Positions 42,586-51,736 are shown, counted from the first letter of the stretch. The stretch is DNA of 64,000 nucleotides from DATFTF01 sp963825175 (GCA_963825175.1 CAWGSA010000003.1:248001-312000); one strand, 5' to 3'. Translations and numbers: made by a program. Notes: a model not told the origin generated them from the sequence alone.

Positions 42586-45063
42586 CTACGCCCGCGGCGC
42601 CGGAGTGTGGCGTCCCCTCGGTGTCGCCGCGATCTCCCGCGAAGGCGGTACCGGGGGAGCGGCCGCCGGCTCCGGCGTTCGCTTGTCGGCGACCACCGCG
42701 GGCAGGAGCGCGATCTCCAGGACTTCTTCGACCGTGTCGACATAACGAAACGCCATTTCGTGCACCAGGCGCGTCGAGATTTGCGTGATGTCCCGCCGGT
42801 TGAGCTTGGGGAGAATCACCATCTTGATCTTCGCCTGACGGGCGGCGAGCACCTTTTCCTTGACACCGCCGATCGGAAGAACCTCTCCGCGCAACGTGAT
42901 CTCCCCGGTCATCGCGACGTCTCGCCGCACGGGGCGCTGGGTGAACGCCGAAATGATCGCGGTGGCCATGGTGATCCCGGCCGAGGGGCCATCCTTGGGA
43001 ATCGACCCTTCCGGCACGTGAACGTGCACGTCGCGTGTCTCGAAGAAGTCGTCGGCGAGCCCGAGCTCCCGGGCGTGCGCGCGGGCATACGACATCGCCG
43101 CCTGCGCCGACTCCTTCATGACGTCGCCAAGCTGTCCGGTCAGGCGCAGGCTTCCCTTGCCGCGAACCGCCAGCGCCTCGACGAAGAGAAGGTCGCCTCC
43201 CGTGGAGGTCCACGCCAGCCCGGTGGCAACGCCGACCTGGTCCTTTTTCAGAAGCTCGTCGGCGAAGTGCTTCACCGGCCCGAGCATCTTCTCGACGGAC
43301 GCGCTGGTGATCCGGTACCGGCGGGACTTCCCCTTGGCCACGGAGACGGCGACCTTGCGGCAGATGGATCCGATCTCGCGCTCTAGATTGCGCAGACCCG
43401 CTTCCCGCGTGTAAGCCTCGATGATCTTGATCAGTCCGCCCTCGGTGAACTCGAGGTTCGCTTCGCTGACCCCGTTCTCGTCCATCTGCTTGGGGATGAG
43501 GTGGCGCCGCGCGATCGCCCTCTTTTCCTCCAGGGTGTAGCCGGAGAGACGGAGGACCTCCATACGGTCGAGGAAGGCCGGCTGGATCGGATCGAGGATG
43601 TTCGCCGTGGCGATGAACAGAACCTTGGACAAATCGTAGGTGACGCCCAGGTAGTGGTCCCGGAAGGTGAAGTTCTGCTCGGGATCCAGGACCTCGAGCA
43701 ACGCCGAGCTCGGATCTCCCCGATAGTCCGCTCCGATCTTGTCGATCTCGTCGAGCATGAAGACGGGATTGGAGGTCCCGGCCTGGTGAATCCCCTGGAT
43801 GATGCGTCCGGGCATCGCGCCGACGTAGGTCCGGCGGTGTCCGCGGATTTCCGCTTCGTCCCGCACGCCGCCGAGCGAAAGACGGACGAACTTTCGGTCG
43901 AGAGCGCGCGCGATGGACCGGCCCAGCGATGTCTTTCCGACTCCGGGAGGGCCCACGAAGCAGAGGATCGGACCCTTCAGCGTTTTCTTGAGCGCGTGGA
44001 CCGCCAGGTACTCGAGGATCCGTTCCTTGACCTTCTCGATGTCGTAGTGGTCTTCGTCCAGGATCTGGCGAGACCGTTCGATGTCCTCGGCGTCCGCGGA
44101 GGCGACTCCCCACGGCAGACCGGTCATCCAGTCGAGGTACGTGCGGATGATGGCCGTCTCGGCCGAATCGGGGTGGCTGCGCTCCAGGCGCTTGATCTGT
44201 TTCTCGATCTCCGCCGCGGCCTCGGCGGGAATCTTCTTCTCGGCGATGAGCTCCTTGTAGTGGGAGAGCTCTTCGTTGATCTCCTCTCCTTCACCGAGCT
44301 CCTGCTGGATCGCGCGCAACTGCTGGCGCAAGTAGTACTCGCGCTGCGAGCGGTCCATCTCGCCGCGGGCCTGCGTGGAGATCTCCTGCTGCATGGTCAG
44401 GACCGTGATCTCCTTGGCCAGGCTGTCGTTGACCGCCCGCAGGCGATCGATCGGGTCGACCGACTCGAGGATCTTCTGCGCTTCCTCCAGCTTCAGATCC
44501 AGGTTGGACGCCGCCAGATCGGCCAGCCGCGCCGGGTCGTCGAGGTTGGCGGCGATCACCATCACTTCCGGGGAGATGTTCTTGCCAAGGGAGACCGACT
44601 TCTCCAGGTTCTGCTTCACGCTGCGAACGAGGGCTTCCTGCTCCGGAGGCAGCTCCTTGGGGCTGTCCTTCTCCTCCAGCCGGGTGATCTTGGCCTTGAG
44701 ATAAGGCTCCTCGGCCAGGAACGAATCGACCCGGGCGCGGGTCAAGCCCTGGACCAGGAGCCGGATGCGCCCATCGGGGAGCTTCAACATCCGCATGATC
44801 GCGACAACCGTGCCGACGGTGTAGAGGTCGTCGGGTCGGGGCGTTTCGTTGGCCGCGTCCTTCTGCGCCACGAGCATGATGATGCGCTGCTCGGCGAGGG
44901 CCGCATCGACCGCCTGAATCGACTTCTCTCGCGACACCGACAGGGGAAGGATGATGAACGGGAAGACCACGACGTCCTTCAGCGGAAGGACGGGCAGAAT
45001 GTCGGGGATCGGGAGCTCCTGGTCCCGTTCGGCGACGATCTCTTTTTCTTCGATGTCGGCCAT
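42586..45063 (-). CDS. lon: ATP-dependent Lon protease
   Basis: 825 residues, full LonA. The N-terminal LAN domain begins LPVLPLKDVVVFPFIILPL. The AAA+ domain has GPPGVGKTSLGRSIA, VFMLDEIDKIG and the sensor text LFIATAN. The protease domain has catalytic S694 in PKDGPSAG and K737 in GGVKEK, 43 residues apart as in E. coli Lon. It degrades misfolded and regulatory proteins in the cytoplasm. The C-terminal tail is proline/alanine-rich (EPAAAPPVPPSREIA). An Hsp20 gene lies upstream on the same strand, giving a small proteostasis group. Copy D follows the stop. Confidence 0.97.
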   Translation of the reverse strand: MADIEEKEIVAERDQELPIPDILPVLPLKDVVVFPFIILPLSVSREKSIQAVDAALAEQRIIMLVAQKDAANETPRPDDLYTVGTVVAIMRMLKLPDGRIRLLVQGLTRARVDSFLAEEPYLKAKITRLEEKDSPKELPPEQEALVRSVKQNLEKSVSLGKNISPEVMVIAANLDDPARLADLAASNLDLKLEEAQKILESVDPIDRLRAVNDSLAKEITVLTMQQEISTQARGEMDRSQREYYLRQQLRAIQQELGEGEEINEELSHYKELIAEKKIPAEAAAEIEKQIKRLERSHPDSAETAIIRTYLDWMTGLPWGVASADAEDIERSRQILDEDHYDIEKVKERILEYLAVHALKKTLKGPILCFVGPPGVGKTSLGRSIARALDRKFVRLSLGGVRDEAEIRGHRRTYVGAMPGRIIQGIHQAGTSNPVFMLDEIDKIGADYRGDPSSALLEVLDPEQNFTFRDHYLGVTYDLSKVLFIATANILDPIQPAFLDRMEVLRLSGYTLEEKRAIARRHLIPKQMDENGVSEANLEFTEGGLIKIIEAYTREAGLRNLEREIGSICRKVAVSVAKGKSRRYRITSASVEKMLGPVKHFADELLKKDQVGVATGLAWTSTGGDLLFVEALAVRGKGSLRLTGQLGDVMKESAQAAMSYARAHARELGLADDFFETRDVHVHVPEGSIPKDGPSAGITMATAIISAFTQRPVRRDVAMTGEITLRGEVLPIGGVKEKVLAARQAKIKMVILPKLNRRDITQISTRLVHEMAFRYVDTVEEVLEIALLPAVVADKRTPEPAAAPPVPPSREIAATPRGRHTPAPRA

Positions 45064-45165
45064 GGCCCCAAGCTATCAGCTTTTTGCGCGCCGTCTCTCG
45101 GGTTTAAGATCCCGCTTCGGCCCGTGCCCGTCCCTCGGGCGGGAGAGCGCCGTCAGCAGGCTGGC

Positions 45166-45633
45166 TCAATCCTCTTCGCCCTTCACCACCAGCTCGTATT
45201 CTCTCTCCCGTTGATCCGGGACGCGGGGAAGGAGGACCTCCAGGAGCCCGTCCTTGAGTTGTGAACGAGCGTGGTGCGTGTTGACGGGACGGGGAAGAGG
45301 GACGGACTTGATGAAGGTTCCGAAATACCGCTCCATGCAGAAGAAGCGCATCCCTTCGCGAGAGCGGATGCGGCCCTTCTTCTGACCCTTGACCATGAGC
45401 AGGCGTCCCCGAATGGTCACGCGCACGTCGGAAGCCTCGACGCCGGGCAGCTCGATCAGAATGCGGATCGTCTCGCCGTCATCCAGGACGTCGACGCTCG
45501 GGTCCCACGCCGAGGCGTTGGCTCCGACGCCCCGGTTGGCCTCGACGAAGGTGGCGAAGAGGCGATTGAGCTCTCCCTGGAGCCGCGACAGCTCGACCAT
45601 GGGGCCGTAGAGCTTGACCGCGCGCTTTACCAT
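45166..45633 (-). CDS. small heat-shock protein (Hsp20 / alpha-crystallin)
   Basis: 155 residues. The N-terminal arm contains LSRLQGELNRLFATF. The alpha-crystallin domain (about 45-140) has PSVDVLDDGETIRILIELPGV, shortened here to DVLDDGETIRILIELPGV, then VTIRGRLLMVKGQK, FFCMERYFGTFIKSVPLP and the C-terminal strand LKDGLLEVLLPRV. It acts as an ATP-independent holdase in the cytoplasm. It is 102 bp upstream of lon on the same strand. I saw no ROSE-type or CIRCE element before it; the upstream spacer is instead a long heptamer-repeat hairpin. Confidence 0.93.
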   Translation of the reverse strand: MVKRAVKLYGPMVELSRLQGELNRLFATFVEANRGVGANASAWDPSVDVLDDGETIRILIELPGVEASDVRVTIRGRLLMVKGQKKGRIRSREGMRFFCMERYFGTFIKSVPLPRPVNTHHARSQLKDGLLEVLLPRVPDQREREYELVVKGEED

Positions 45634-45642
45634 GGCTTCGCC

Positions 45643-45777
45643 GTGAGGCGTGAGGCGTGAGGCGGGAGGCGAGGCTTGCTCCGCTGCGCCGTGAGGCGTG
45701 AGGCGTGAGGTGTAAGGCGCAGCTCAACGCTCCCGGCCCCCGTTCGCCTCACGCCTGACGCCTTGCGCCTAACGCCC
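45643..45777. repeat. long inverted heptamer array between nrdR and hsp20
   Basis: One arm has at least six GTGAGGC-type units in two blocks (from 45643 and from 45691). The opposite arm has GCCTCAC, GCCTGAC, GCCTTGC and GCCTAAC units (to 45777). The whole 145-bp spacer is repeat and could form a long imperfect stem. It starts one base after the nrdR stop codon. Confidence 0.8.
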
Positions 45778-45778
45778 G

Positions 45779-46246
45779 TCATACCTTCGTCTCGGCTCTT
45801 CCGATGAGCCCCTTGAGCTCGTTCAAGAACTCGTCCACGTCTTCGAACTTCCGGTACACCGACGCGAAACGGACGTACGCGACCTTGTCGAGCTCGCGAA
45901 GGCGCTCCATGACCAGCGCGCCGATCTCGCGCGTGGCCATCTCGCGCTCCTCCGTGTCGTGGAGACGGGCCTCGATCTCGTCGACGATCGCGTCCAGACG
46001 CGCGGGAGGGACGGGCCGCTTTTCGCAAGCCTTGGCCAGCCCCGCGCGGAGCTTCTTGCGGTCGAACGTCTCCCTGCGGCCGTCGTTCTTGACGACCATG
46101 TACGGGATTTCCTCGATTGTCTCGTACGACGTGAACCGCCGCCCGCACGAGACGCACTCCCGGCGCCGACGGATGACCTCGCCCTCCCGGCTCTCTCGGG
46201 AGTCCACGACCTTGTCGTCGACGCCGCTGCAAAAGGGGCATTTCAT
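45779..46246 (-). CDS. nrdR: transcriptional repressor NrdR
   Basis: 155 residues from ATG 46246; an earlier in-frame start adds six residues from outside the conserved domain. The N-terminal zinc ribbon has MKCPFCSG and ECVSCGRRFTSYE (four cysteines), followed by RRRE. The ATP-cone domain has VVKNDGRRETFDRKKLRAGL and later EIGALVMERLRELDKVAYVR. NrdR binds NrdR boxes and represses ribonucleotide reductase genes when (d)ATP levels are high. No nrd gene is in the window, so its targets are elsewhere. It is followed at once by a heptamer-repeat hairpin. Confidence 0.96.
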   Translation of the reverse strand: MKCPFCSGVDDKVVDSRESREGEVIRRRRECVSCGRRFTSYETIEEIPYMVVKNDGRRETFDRKKLRAGLAKACEKRPVPPARLDAIVDEIEARLHDTEEREMATREIGALVMERLRELDKVAYVRFASVYRKFEDVDEFLNELKGLIGRAETKV

Positions 46247-46261
46247 GCGGGGCGTCGAGCG

Positions 46262-46283
46262 CAAGGCGTGAGGCGTGAGGCGG
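46262..46283. repeat. short heptamer run upstream of nrdR
   Basis: Three GTGAGGC/GCAAGGC-type units in the gap between the flippase-like gene and nrdR. Confidence 0.6.
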
Positions 46284-46315
46284 CAGACATGTCTCTATCT
46301 TCGCCTGTCTTCCGG

Positions 46316-47332
46316 CTACCGTCCACCATGGATCGCATCCCGGCGCTCGATCTCCTTCTCCGCGGCCCGGGCCAGCGCCCGCTCCCTGCCCGAGAGAGCC
46401 AGCAGCAGCAGACCGATCAAGGTAATCAGGATGAAGGAGGCGGCCCAGGCCACGATGGCCACGCCGGCGGCCGCTTCGCGGGAGACGCCGAAGACCTTCT
46501 TCAGGGTCTCGGCGACGGCGGTCTGATACGACCCCAGGCCGCCCGGGGTGGGAACGGCGAGGCCGAGCACCGCCGCCGCGGTGACGACGAACGAGGCCGT
46601 GAACGGAAGGTCCAGGCGGAAGGCGCGCAGGACGCTGTAGATCTGGAGATTGATGACCAGCCACATCCCCAGCGAGCCGGCGGTGATGGCCAAAAGGAGC
46701 GCCGGGCTCCTGAGCGAGGCGAACCCGTCGATGAAGGTCGTGGCGAAGGCTTCTATCCGGGGCTGGATCCTCACCGGCAGGCGGCGCCAGAAGACCTCGA
46801 GCACGCGCTCGGTCGCTCGACGCCGGAAGACCGCCAGGAGGGCCATCATCACCAGGGCCAGGAGCACGGCCGCCGGAAGGAGTCCGACCAGGCCGAGAGA
46901 GCCTTTCCGGTTCGGCTCGAACCAGATCGCCAGGAGCAGGTAGAACAGGACCGAGGCGCCGTCGAAGACCCGCTCGAGAGCGACCGAAGCGAGCAGGGGG
47001 GAGAAAGGGAGCTTCTCGGTCTTGGCCAGGAGCGCCGGACGCAGCACCTCGCCGACCTTGCCCGGGAGATTGTTTGCGGCGAATCCCACCGCGGTGGCCC
47101 GAAAGGCAGGGAAGATCCCTACCCGAGCCACCGGCCGGAGGATCCAGGTCCAGCGTACGGCCCGGAAAACAAACGTCCCGACCCCCAGAAGGAGGCTCGC
47201 GGCCAGCCAGCCCGGGGAGGCTGCCAGGACGGCGTCGCGGGTCCCGGCCAGGTTGATCCCCCGGACGAAAAACGCCAGCAGGACTGCCGTCAGCGCCAGG
47301 GAGATGGCGATCTTGCCGGCGTGGGACTTCAT
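46316..47332 (-). CDS. flippase-like membrane protein (LPG synthase TM family)
   Basis: 338 residues from ATG 47332. About eight hydrophobic helices with the family marks FRAVRWTWIL, FAANNLPGKVGEVLRPALL, ASVALERVFDGASVLFYLL and LAVPTPGGLGSYQTAVAE. NxLPxRxGE, ERxxDG and PxPGGxG are the conserved motifs of the lysylphosphatidylglycerol synthase transmembrane/AglD-like family. The C-terminal aminoacyl-transfer domain of MprF is absent. Such stand-alone domains are thought to move lipids or lipid-linked intermediates. It is the first gene of the leftward nrdR-hsp20-lon group and is divergent from the Ig-like repeat gene. Confidence 0.85.
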   Translation of the reverse strand: MKSHAGKIAISLALTAVLLAFFVRGINLAGTRDAVLAASPGWLAASLLLGVGTFVFRAVRWTWILRPVARVGIFPAFRATAVGFAANNLPGKVGEVLRPALLAKTEKLPFSPLLASVALERVFDGASVLFYLLLAIWFEPNRKGSLGLVGLLPAAVLLALVMMALLAVFRRRATERVLEVFWRRLPVRIQPRIEAFATTFIDGFASLRSPALLLAITAGSLGMWLVINLQIYSVLRAFRLDLPFTASFVVTAAAVLGLAVPTPGGLGSYQTAVAETLKKVFGVSREAAAGVAIVAWAASFILITLIGLLLLALSGRERALARAAEKEIERRDAIHGGR

Positions 47333-47434
47333 GTCGCGGTTCGCACTTTCGAGCTTTTGGGGGTTTTCAGCGTCCCTTTTTAGCACCTGCCGGTCGCTTT
47401 TGCCTAAAAAAATGAGGCTAAGGCGAGACGGAGC

Positions 47435-47463
47435 TTGACTTTCCATCGAGATTTTCACATTCT
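47435..47463 (+). promoter_or_regulatory. possible sigma-70 promoter for the Ig-like repeat gene
   Basis: TTGACT (47435-47440), a 17-bp spacer, then CATTCT (47458-47463), 28 bp before the ATG at 47492. The -35 is good and the -10 weak. The 159-bp divergent region is unusually AT-rich for this window, which supports a promoter here. Confidence 0.4.
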
Positions 47464-47491
47464 TTTCTTAAATTTTCGGGGAGGATTGCGC

Positions 47492-49243
47492 ATGTCCAGG
47501 AAGGCGCCCTCGTCTCTGGCCCTTCTCATCGGCGTCGGGTTGCTTTTTGCTCAGGCGGCGAGCGCCGATGTGATCGGCGCCATCGACACACCCACGGAGA
47601 ACCAGACGGTGTCCGGTGTCGTGCGTGTCTCGGGCTTCGCCCTCGACTTCAACCCGATCTCCAAGATCGAGATTCTGATCGACGGTGTCGTCGTGAACCA
47701 GGCGGATCTCGACATTCCCCGGGCCGACGTTCTCCAGGTCTTCCCCAACTACGTCGGCAGTCCGACCGCCAATCCCGGCTTCCTCTCTTCTTTCCTGGCC
47801 CGCAACTACGGCAACGGGCTGCACTCCCTGACCGTGAAGGTGACCGAGTCGACCACCGCGGTGACGGTGCTCGGCCCGGTTTCGGTCAACGTCGACAACA
47901 ACATCAACCAGGCCCCCTTCGGGTACATCGACATTCCCGGGCCGAACGGGACCGAGGGCGCCAACGGATCGTTTCCGGTGACCGGGTGGGCCGTGGACGA
48001 CCAGGACATCGATCACATCGACTTTCTCGTCGACGCCGAGGTCGTGGCCGGCGCGGTCGGCCGGGGACAGCCGGGCAGCGCCGTCTTCGGCTCGCCCCGC
48101 CCCGACGTGTACGCCGCGTTTCCCGACTTCCCGGGTCCGGCCCCGAAGTCTCTCTACTCGGGCTTCATCGCGAACATCGACACGACCCGTTTCCTCGACG
48201 GGCTCCACGTCATTACCGTGCGCGCCACCGACAATCAGGGCCTCTCTCGCGTCATCGGAACGCGCACCGTCCAGGTGGAGAACAACGCCCTGAACCTGAC
48301 GCCGTTTGGTCACATCGACTTTCCTTTGGACAAGGCGTCGCTCCTCTGCTCGGCCCCCGCTCCACCTTCCTGCCCGTCCCCCTGCACCCAGCCTCAGACC
48401 TCGGACATTCCCAACCTGACCAAGGGATGGGCGCTGGACACCGGGGCGCGGCTGGACAAGGGACAGGTGGCGTACGTCGAGCTTCTGATCGACGGCGTCA
48501 TCATCGCCAACACGCGGAAGGATTGCGTCCTGTCGGGAGGAACTTTCTTCAACTGCTATGGCGTCAACCGGCCCGACGTGGCGGAGCTTTTCCCCGGTTA
48601 CGTCAACGCGGACAACGCCGGGTTCACGTTCGTCTACTACTTCCGCCAGAATCCGGCCAGCGGCCAGTTCGACATCCTGATTCCCAACTCGACCCCTTCC
48701 ATCTCGCTGACGCCGAGTCTGACCGCGGTCGGAATCCTGACCAGCGGCAAGCACACCATGTCCGTCCGGGTCGGTGACGATCACGACACCGTCATCGAGC
48801 TGGGAGCGATGTCCTTCGACGTTCTGTGCGATCTCACCAACGGAGACATTCCGGCCATCGGCTATATCGACCTCCCGCAGGTGTATCAGTTCGTGCAGGG
48901 GATCACCCCCGTCTTTGGATGGGCCTTCGACTTCAACGGCATCCATACCAACTCGAGCGGAGTGGTCGACGGCGTCCTGGTCGATATCGACGGGCAGGTC
49001 GTGGCCTCGGCGACATACGGACTCCTGCGCAAGGACGTTCCGGCCAACGATCCGCGGGTCAGCACGGATCGCACCGGGTTCCTGTACAACCTCGACACGA
49101 CGAAACTCACAGACGGGGAACACGAGGTCGTGGTCTACGTGGTCGACTCTTCGGGTCAGGTCAACCCGCCGTCCCTCTTCCGCCGGACCGAGATCGGACG
49201 CAAGAAGTTCGTGGTCCAGAACAACGTGAACATCAACCACTGA
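47492..49243 (+). CDS. exported Ig-like repeat protein
   Basis: 583 residues from an ATG preceded by GGGGAGG at good spacing. Signal peptide LALLIGVGLLFAQAASA. The mature part is four repeats of about 115-140 residues. Each has a GxIDxP opening, a G(F/W)ALDF-like strand, (V)EILIDGVVV, an R-x-D-V...FP-x-Y element (PRADVLQVFPNY, PRPDVYAAFPDF, NRPDVAELFPGY, RKDVPANDP), a GF turn, and a G-x-H-x-(L/M)-x-V-x-V strand. It is probably a surface or outer-membrane-associated beta-sandwich array. Function unknown. The gene stands alone, with its own promoter-like region and a strong terminator, suggesting high expression. Confidence 0.82.
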   Translation: MSRKAPSSLALLIGVGLLFAQAASADVIGAIDTPTENQTVSGVVRVSGFALDFNPISKIEILIDGVVVNQADLDIPRADVLQVFPNYVGSPTANPGFLSSFLARNYGNGLHSLTVKVTESTTAVTVLGPVSVNVDNNINQAPFGYIDIPGPNGTEGANGSFPVTGWAVDDQDIDHIDFLVDAEVVAGAVGRGQPGSAVFGSPRPDVYAAFPDFPGPAPKSLYSGFIANIDTTRFLDGLHVITVRATDNQGLSRVIGTRTVQVENNALNLTPFGHIDFPLDKASLLCSAPAPPSCPSPCTQPQTSDIPNLTKGWALDTGARLDKGQVAYVELLIDGVIIANTRKDCVLSGGTFFNCYGVNRPDVAELFPGYVNADNAGFTFVYYFRQNPASGQFDILIPNSTPSISLTPSLTAVGILTSGKHTMSVRVGDDHDTVIELGAMSFDVLCDLTNGDIPAIGYIDLPQVYQFVQGITPVFGWAFDFNGIHTNSSGVVDGVLVDIDGQVVASATYGLLRKDVPANDPRVSTDRTGFLYNLDTTKLTDGEHEVVVYVVDSSGQVNPPSLFRRTEIGRKKFVVQNNVNINH

Positions 49244-49268
49244 GGGTTTCGCAAAGAAGATCTCTTCA

Positions 49269-49301
49269 GGGCCCGCCACCAAGGCGGGCCCTTTCGTTTT
49301 T
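49269..49301 (+). terminator. rho-independent terminator after the Ig-like repeat gene
   Basis: GGGCCCGCC-accaa-GGCGGGCCC forms a perfect 9-bp GC stem followed by TTTCGTTTTT. It lies 25 bp after the stop at 49243. It is the clearest intrinsic terminator in the window. Confidence 0.92.
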
Positions 49302-49339
49302 GGCGTGAGCCTCTCGGGGCGGATCGCCGCGGCCGACTT

Positions 49340-50707
49340 TCAGAGCGACGCGGGCGGGGTGCGGCGGATCCTGTTTCTCAATCGGCGCGCCCAGTCGCCC
49401 CGGCGGGAGCCGGCGGGCAGGGCGCGGCGCGCGGCGTTTTGCAGCGACCGCTCGCCGTTGCGGGCGAGGCGGCGCCACCGCGCCCGCACGCCGGGATTGC
49501 GGCGGAGGTCGTCGAGCGTTTGGCCGAGCTCGCGGTAGAAGGCTTCGTCCCCCCGGAAATACATGTTCTTGAGCCAGCAGGCTCCCGGCTCGACGCACTG
49601 ATCGCGGATGATCCGGTGCGTCGATGGATCGTACTTGGCCTTGTCGCCGGCGATCAGGATCTCCCTTTGCTCTTCCCGCAGGCGCCGGAAGGCGGGACCG
49701 TTCCAGTGGTCGACGAACCGGCCGTTCAACGCGTTGCCCATTGGCGGGTAGTCGGGCAGCATCAGAAAACAACAGGGATAGAGGTCCCCGTTGCCGCGGA
49801 TCGTGGCGGTGTACCACCCGAAGAAGCACTGGCCGTTCTCCTCCCGGAACGACGGCGCCGTGGGGAAGAGGGGAGCCTCGGGAGGCGACGCGAGACTTCG
49901 CTTGATCTCCGCCACCATGGCGTTCCACTCGTGGATCGGAAAGAACATCTGGAGGAGTCCGGCATCGCGATCCCGGCGGAGGATCTCCTCCAGGTACGGC
50001 CGAAGGAGCTCTCCGTCCGACGGGCCGAGGAGGATCTCGGGCTCGATGTGCTCGCCGGGGATGGAGAGCACGAGGCTCATGGCGAGACGGTCGGCCCCGA
50101 GCGAGCGGCCGAGGTCGTACATGCGCGGGAGGTCCGCGTAATTGCGGCGGTCGATCAGGAACTGGACCACGACCGCGGGCCGGCCCGATGGTCCGCGCGC
50201 GCGGACCAGGCCCCGGACGTTCTCCAGCACGCGGTCGAAGATCGCCGGTTTGACCTGCATCATCCGCGCGTAGTCGGCGGCGTCGACGGCGTTCAAGGAG
50301 ATGATGACCTCCCGCGCCTCGTACTGCGTCAGCCGCTGCGCGATATCGGCGGTCATCAGCGCCCCGTTGGTCGTCAGGTTGTCCAGAACGATCCCGCGGG
50401 CGTGGACGTGATCGAGCACCCGGCCGGCGTCGCGGTGCGCCAGCGGGTCGCCCCCGCCGGACATCCGCAGGGCCTTGACCCCCATCCGGGCGAGCTCGTC
50501 GATCAGGGCGCAGAGGTGCTCGAAGGAGATCTGCTGCTTGGTCCGCACGTCCTGCTGGTTGCAGAAGTAGCAGGCGACGTTGCAGCGGTCGGTGATGTCG
50601 AGCTCGGCATGGACCGGTCCCCGCGTGGCCCGGCCGGAGCGGATCGCGGCCAGGATCTCTCCCTTGCGCTCGGCGTCGATCTCGGCCCATCCGTGCGTCC
50701 CACGCAT
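49340..50707 (-). CDS. radical SAM enzyme with SPASM-like C-terminus
   Basis: 455 residues from ATG 50707. The radical SAM cluster motif is DRCNVACYFCNQQ (C-x3-C-x2-C) near residues 42-49. It is followed by MSGGGDPLAHRD (the GGE-like SAM site) and a TTNG motif (DNLTTNGALM). The C-terminal part has GDLYPCCF and further cysteines (DQCVEPGACW), consistent with a SPASM/twitch auxiliary cluster. SPASM enzymes modify peptides, proteins or small molecules. No precursor peptide or obvious substrate gene is adjacent. The basic C-terminal tail (RRLRNRIRRTPP) is unusual. Sugar or tRNA targets cannot be excluded. Confidence 0.85.
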   Translation of the reverse strand: MRGTHGWAEIDAERKGEILAAIRSGRATRGPVHAELDITDRCNVACYFCNQQDVRTKQQISFEHLCALIDELARMGVKALRMSGGGDPLAHRDAGRVLDHVHARGIVLDNLTTNGALMTADIAQRLTQYEAREVIISLNAVDAADYARMMQVKPAIFDRVLENVRGLVRARGPSGRPAVVVQFLIDRRNYADLPRMYDLGRSLGADRLAMSLVLSIPGEHIEPEILLGPSDGELLRPYLEEILRRDRDAGLLQMFFPIHEWNAMVAEIKRSLASPPEAPLFPTAPSFREENGQCFFGWYTATIRGNGDLYPCCFLMLPDYPPMGNALNGRFVDHWNGPAFRRLREEQREILIAGDKAKYDPSTHRIIRDQCVEPGACWLKNMYFRGDEAFYRELGQTLDDLRRNPGVRARWRRLARNGERSLQNAARRALPAGSRRGDWARRLRNRIRRTPPASL

Positions 50708-50891
50708 CGAGGCGATGTTAGCAGCCCCGCGCCGGGGCGCCACCGCCGGGGACTACCGCGGCTCGCCTTGAACGATCGAGATCGCGCCTTCGGGAGTGGA
50801 AGAAGCCAGAAAGCCCCAAAACGCGCCGGCGCGCGCGGGGCCCATTGCGAGCCACAGAAGAGCCGGAAGCCATCGCCGCGAAAGGGGGCTC

Positions 50892-50908
50892 GACCTTGGT
50901 CCAAGGTC
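50892..50908. other. 17-bp palindrome in a 252-bp gap
   Basis: GACCTTGG-T-CCAAGGTC is a perfect palindrome between the tatC stop (50960) and the radical SAM start (50707). It is a possible operator or hairpin. No gene, repeat array or clear promoter was recognised in the rest of this gap. Confidence 0.45.
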
Positions 50909-50959
50909 TCTCCGGGAAGCGGCACGAACGGCTCCCGCTCATCGGAGCGGTCGCCAGGG

Positions 50960-51736
50960 CTATTCCTTCTTGCGGAAGATCCAGGCGATGGCGATGCCGA
51001 GGAGGTACAGCGCGATCATCGGCAACGCGAAAACGCACTGGGTCGCGATGTCCGGCGTGGGCGTAATGATCGCGGCGATGATGAAGATCACCAGCACGGC
51101 GTACTTGAACTTGGCGAGCAGGAACTTCTCCGACACCACCCCCATGCGGGCGAGGAAGAAGATGAGAATGGGCATCTCGAAACAAAGGCCCAGGCCCATG
51201 ATGATCTTCGTGGCCGTCGACAGGTACTCGTTGATGGTGATGACGGCGTTGAAGTTCTTGCCCACCCCCACCAGGAACCCCACGACGACCGGGAACGCCT
51301 CGTAGTAACCGAACGCGCAGCCGGCGAGGAAGAACAGAACGCCGGCGAAGATGAAGGGAAAGACGTAGCGCTTTTCCTTTCGATACAGCGCCGGAGCGAT
51401 GAAGAGCCAGACCTGCCAAAGGATGATCGGCGACGCTCCGATCACGGCGGCCAGCAGAGCCACGCGGAAGTACATCAGGAACGGCTCGGTCAGGGTGGTG
51501 TAGGAGAGGTTCTGGCCGGGCGGAAGGACGCGGCGCACCGGCTTGGCCAGGAACTCGAAGATGTTGGGGGCCCACGCCCACGCCACGAAGAACAGGCCGA
51601 AGACCGCGATCAGGCAGACGAAGACGCGCCGGCGCAGCTCCTCCAGGTGGTCGAAGAAGCCCATCCGCGGGAGCTCTTCCCCGTCCGCGGAGTGCGTCGG
51701 TTCATCCGAGAGGCGTCGGGGGAGAAGGTTCCTCAA
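50960..51736 (-). CDS. tatC: twin-arginine translocase subunit TatC
   Basis: 258 residues from a TTG whose bases overlap the tatA stop (TTGA). An internal ATG at 51664 (MGFFDHLEELRRR) is an alternative start. Six transmembrane helices are visible. FFDHLEELRRRV, LTEPFLMYFRVALLAAV, PIILWQVWLFIAPALY and ITPTPDIATQCVFALPM are diagnostic for TatC. It recognises twin-arginine signal peptides in the inner membrane and exports folded proteins with TatA. Redox enzymes are typical cargo. Confidence 0.95.
   Translation of the reverse strand: MRNLLPRRLSDEPTHSADGEELPRMGFFDHLEELRRRVFVCLIAVFGLFFVAWAWAPNIFEFLAKPVRRVLPPGQNLSYTTLTEPFLMYFRVALLAAVIGASPIILWQVWLFIAPALYRKEKRYVFPFIFAGVLFFLAGCAFGYYEAFPVVVGFLVGVGKNFNAVITINEYLSTATKIIMGLGLCFEMPILIFFLARMGVVSEKFLLAKFKYAVLVIFIIAAIITPTPDIATQCVFALPMIALYLLGIAIAWIFRKKE

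Noticed and set aside
42384..42600. TPP riboswitch upstream of thiL
   Set aside because: The spacer is explained by a heptamer array and copy D of the structured element; no THI-box sequence was seen.
50709..50958. Small open frames in the gap between tatC and the radical SAM gene
   Set aside because: They are extensions of neighbouring frames with no start site, motif or convincing composition.
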